Shown here: piece after piece, positions 5,464-6,793 of the stretch
Layout: the number at the start of each line of letters is the position of its first letter
Numbering within the stretch: position 1 is the stretch's first letter
Assembly (NCBI GenBank): GCA_910579835.1
Contig: CAJTWQ010000071.1
Coordinates: 1-6,793 of the forward strand
DNA: 6,793 bases
Source: an uncultured Ruminococcus sp.
GTDB taxonomy: Bacteria; Bacillota; Clostridia; Oscillospirales; Ruminococcaceae
Reading direction: 5' to 3'
Notes under the pieces: model-generated
Seen by the model: only the letters and a program-made list of their open reading frames with translations
Database searches by the model: none
What the model was told of the DNA's origin: nothing
Made by a program: the position numbers and the translations under genes

Positions 5464-6213
5464 ATGTCAATAAAACAAACAGCAGGCAGGGACCAGTTGG
5501 GCGAATTCGCGCCGAAATTTGCACAGCTCAACGATGACGTACTTTTCGGTGAAATATGGAACAGAGAAGAAAAGCTTTCCCTCCGTGACAGAAGCATTGT
5601 GACAATTGTATCGCTTATGGCTATGGGACTGACAGACGAATCGTTTAAGTATCATCTAATGTCCGCAAAAGCAAATGGAATTACAAAAACGGAAATTGCA
5701 GAAATCGTCACTCATGCGGCGTTTTATGCAGGCTGGCCTAAAGCATGGGCGGTTTTCCGTATGGCCAAAGAAATCTGGACTGAAAATGTGACCGACGAAA
5801 AAACGGCCCATGCAAACAGTATGATCTTCCCTATCGGAGAGCCCAACGACGCTTTTTCGCAATTCTTCACGGGTCAAAGCTACCTTGCCCCTCTTTCAAC
5901 GGAACAAGTTGGTATCTTCAACGTGACCTTTGAACCAAAATGCCGAAATAACTGGCATATCCACCATGCTGACAAGAACGGCGGACAGATCCTTATCTGT
6001 ATTTCCGGACGCGGCTATTATCAAGAATACGGCAAAGAAGTTCGGGAACTGCATCCCGGCGATATTGTTAATATTCCCGCGGAAGTGAAACACTGGCACG
6101 GCGCGGCTCCGAACAGTTGGTTCAGTCACCTTGCCGTTGAAGTTCCGGGAGAGAACGCTCGCAATGAATGGCTCGAACCGATCAGCGATGAAGATTACAT
6201 TAAATTGAAATGA
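5464..6213 (+). CDS. Carboxymuconolactone decarboxylase (AhpD-like)-cupin fusion protein
   Basis: A 249-residue cytosolic protein made of two domains. Residues about 12-108 form a carboxymuconolactone decarboxylase (CMD) domain, with the family's helix pair and the EIVTHAAFYAGWPKAW signature (80-95). It lacks the CxxC of true AhpD peroxidase partners, so thiol-based peroxidase activity is not expected. Residues about 145-228 form a cupin beta-barrel. The first cupin motif is WHIHH (164-168) with Q175 where many cupins have Glu, and the second has HPGD (197-200) followed by H210/H212. H165, H167 and H210 (or H212) could bind a metal. Fusions of this kind are common in Firmicutes, often beside flavodoxins, but their reaction is not established, and a decarboxylase name would overclaim. 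It is the first gene after the MerR-type promoter, and the flavodoxin follows after 11 bases. Confidence 0.85.
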   Translation: MSIKQTAGRDQLGEFAPKFAQLNDDVLFGEIWNREEKLSLRDRSIVTIVSLMAMGLTDESFKYHLMSAKANGITKTEIAEIVTHAAFYAGWPKAWAVFRMAKEIWTENVTDEKTAHANSMIFPIGEPNDAFSQFFTGQSYLAPLSTEQVGIFNVTFEPKCRNNWHIHHADKNGGQILICISGRGYYQEYGKEVRELHPGDIVNIPAEVKHWHGAAPNSWFSHLAVEVPGENARNEWLEPISDEDYIKLK

Positions 6214-6224
6214 GGTAAATTATT

Positions 6225-6698
6225 ATGAGCAATATTTTAGTGGCATATTTCAGCGCAAGCGGAGTTACTTCAAAACTGGCAGAAAAATTATCAAAGGCGG
6301 TCGAAGGAGATCTCTTTGAGATAAAGCCCGAAATCCCCTATACTGCTGCAGATCTGAACTGGATGGATAAAAACAGCCGTTCAAGCATTGAAATGAGAAA
6401 CAAGGAATCAAGACCTGCCGTTGCAAATAAGATCAACTGTATGGAACAATATGATAAGATTTATATCGGATTTCCTATCTGGTGGTATATTGCACCGACA
6501 ATAATAAATACGTTTCTTGAACAGTATGATCTAACCGGCAAAAAAATTATTCCATTTGCAACTTCCGGCGGCAGCGGCATGGGTAATACCAATGCAGAGC
6601 TTGCGGATTCATGCAGAGGAGCTATTTTAAAAGAAGGCAGATGTTTCTCCGCAGATATTTCGGCTGAAGAACTGAAAACATGGGGCAGCAGTTTTTAA
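6225..6698 (+). CDS. Flavodoxin (FMN-binding electron carrier)
   Basis: A 157-residue flavodoxin-fold protein that would bind FMN and shuttle electrons in the cytosol. The N-terminal strand and phosphate loop ILVAYFSASGVTSKLA (residues 4-19) match the flavodoxin pattern, with S11, S13 and T16 around the phosphate. YIGFPIWWYIAP (80-91) is the loop that stacks on the flavin in this subgroup, and FATSGGSGMG (111-120) is the second flavin loop. Length and ending fit a complete protein of the short flavodoxin group. Part of the Shine-Dalgarno sequence, GAGGT (6212-6216), overlaps the stop of the CMD-cupin gene and lies 8 bases before the ATG, so the two are co-translated. It may donate electrons in the redox pathway to which the CMD-cupin belongs. 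A role with the hydrogenases is possible but there is no direct sign of it. Confidence 0.9.
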   Translation: MSNILVAYFSASGVTSKLAEKLSKAVEGDLFEIKPEIPYTAADLNWMDKNSRSSIEMRNKESRPAVANKINCMEQYDKIYIGFPIWWYIAPTIINTFLEQYDLTGKKIIPFATSGGSGMGNTNAELADSCRGAILKEGRCFSADISAEELKTWGSSF

Positions 6699-6793
6699 AT
6701 TCGGCGCAGCGGCAGTAAAGACTTATTTTAATTCTAAAATTAGAGAAGAGCAAAACTGCAGATTGAATTTCAGGCGAAGAAAAAAACAGAGGA
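6699..6793 (+). other. Non-coding 3' edge, possible ribosome binding site at 6788-6793
   Basis: After the flavodoxin there is no open frame that looks like a gene and no GC-rich terminator; only a weak TCTAA-AA-TTAGA hairpin (about 6733-6744) is present. The window ends in AGAGGA (6788-6793), which could be the Shine-Dalgarno site of a third gene of this operon just outside. Confidence 0.3.

Noticed and set aside
6733..6744. TCTAA-AA-TTAGA hairpin after the flavodoxin as a terminator.
   Set aside because: The stem is short and AT-only apart from one pair, the loop is two bases, and no T-run follows.
1..6793. CRISPR arrays, tRNA or rRNA genes, insertion sequences.
   Set aside because: No regularly spaced repeats, tRNA-like folds, transposase frames or terminal inverted repeats were seen.

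Overview
The window looks like chromosome from an anaerobic, hydrogen-metabolising Firmicute of the Clostridia, most probably a Ruminococcus-like gut or rumen species. The reasons are moderate GC content, strong AAGGAG-type ribosome binding sites, two different [FeFe]-hydrogenases in one operon, and a gene order that resembles the HydS/HydA2 locus described for Ruminococcus albus (recalled, not searched). All supported genes lie on the + strand.

Layout. (1) Positions 1-603 hold the 3' end of an aminoglycoside/choline-kinase-type phosphotransferase and, 19 bases later, a small thioredoxin-fold [2Fe-2S] ferredoxin-like protein. (2) Positions 604-814 are non-coding but structured: a 12-bp stem-loop just after the ferredoxin gene, then a perfect 13-bp inverted repeat enclosing a 50-base loop. 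(3) Positions 815-5085 hold a tight three-gene unit: a PAS-containing sensory-type [FeFe]-hydrogenase (HydS, group C), a PP2C/SpoIIE-type phosphatase whose start overlaps the hydS stop, and a catalytic-type group B [FeFe]-hydrogenase (HydA2). (4) Positions 5086-5463 contain a good intrinsic terminator and then a promoter with a 19-bp spacer and a dyad, as in MerR-regulated promoters, followed by a long leader with a perfect 14-bp palindrome. (5) Positions 5464-6698 hold a carboxymuconolactone decarboxylase-cupin fusion and a flavodoxin. The last 95 bases are non-coding and end in a possible ribosome binding site for a gene beyond the window.

How the parts may work together. HydS has the H-cluster ligands, extra iron-sulphur clusters, a PAS domain and a C-terminal helix, and it is translationally coupled to a phosphatase. 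This suggests a redox or H2 sensor that controls a Ser/Thr dephosphorylation output and so the H2-producing branch that includes HydA2. By hand alignment with the neighbouring HydA2, HydS has lost three of the four proton-pathway residues compared (two Glu, one Ser) but kept the proton-transfer Cys. That fits a slow sensing enzyme rather than a fast catalyst. The second operon looks like a separately regulated stress or redox unit, controlled by a MerR-type activator whose gene is not in this window.
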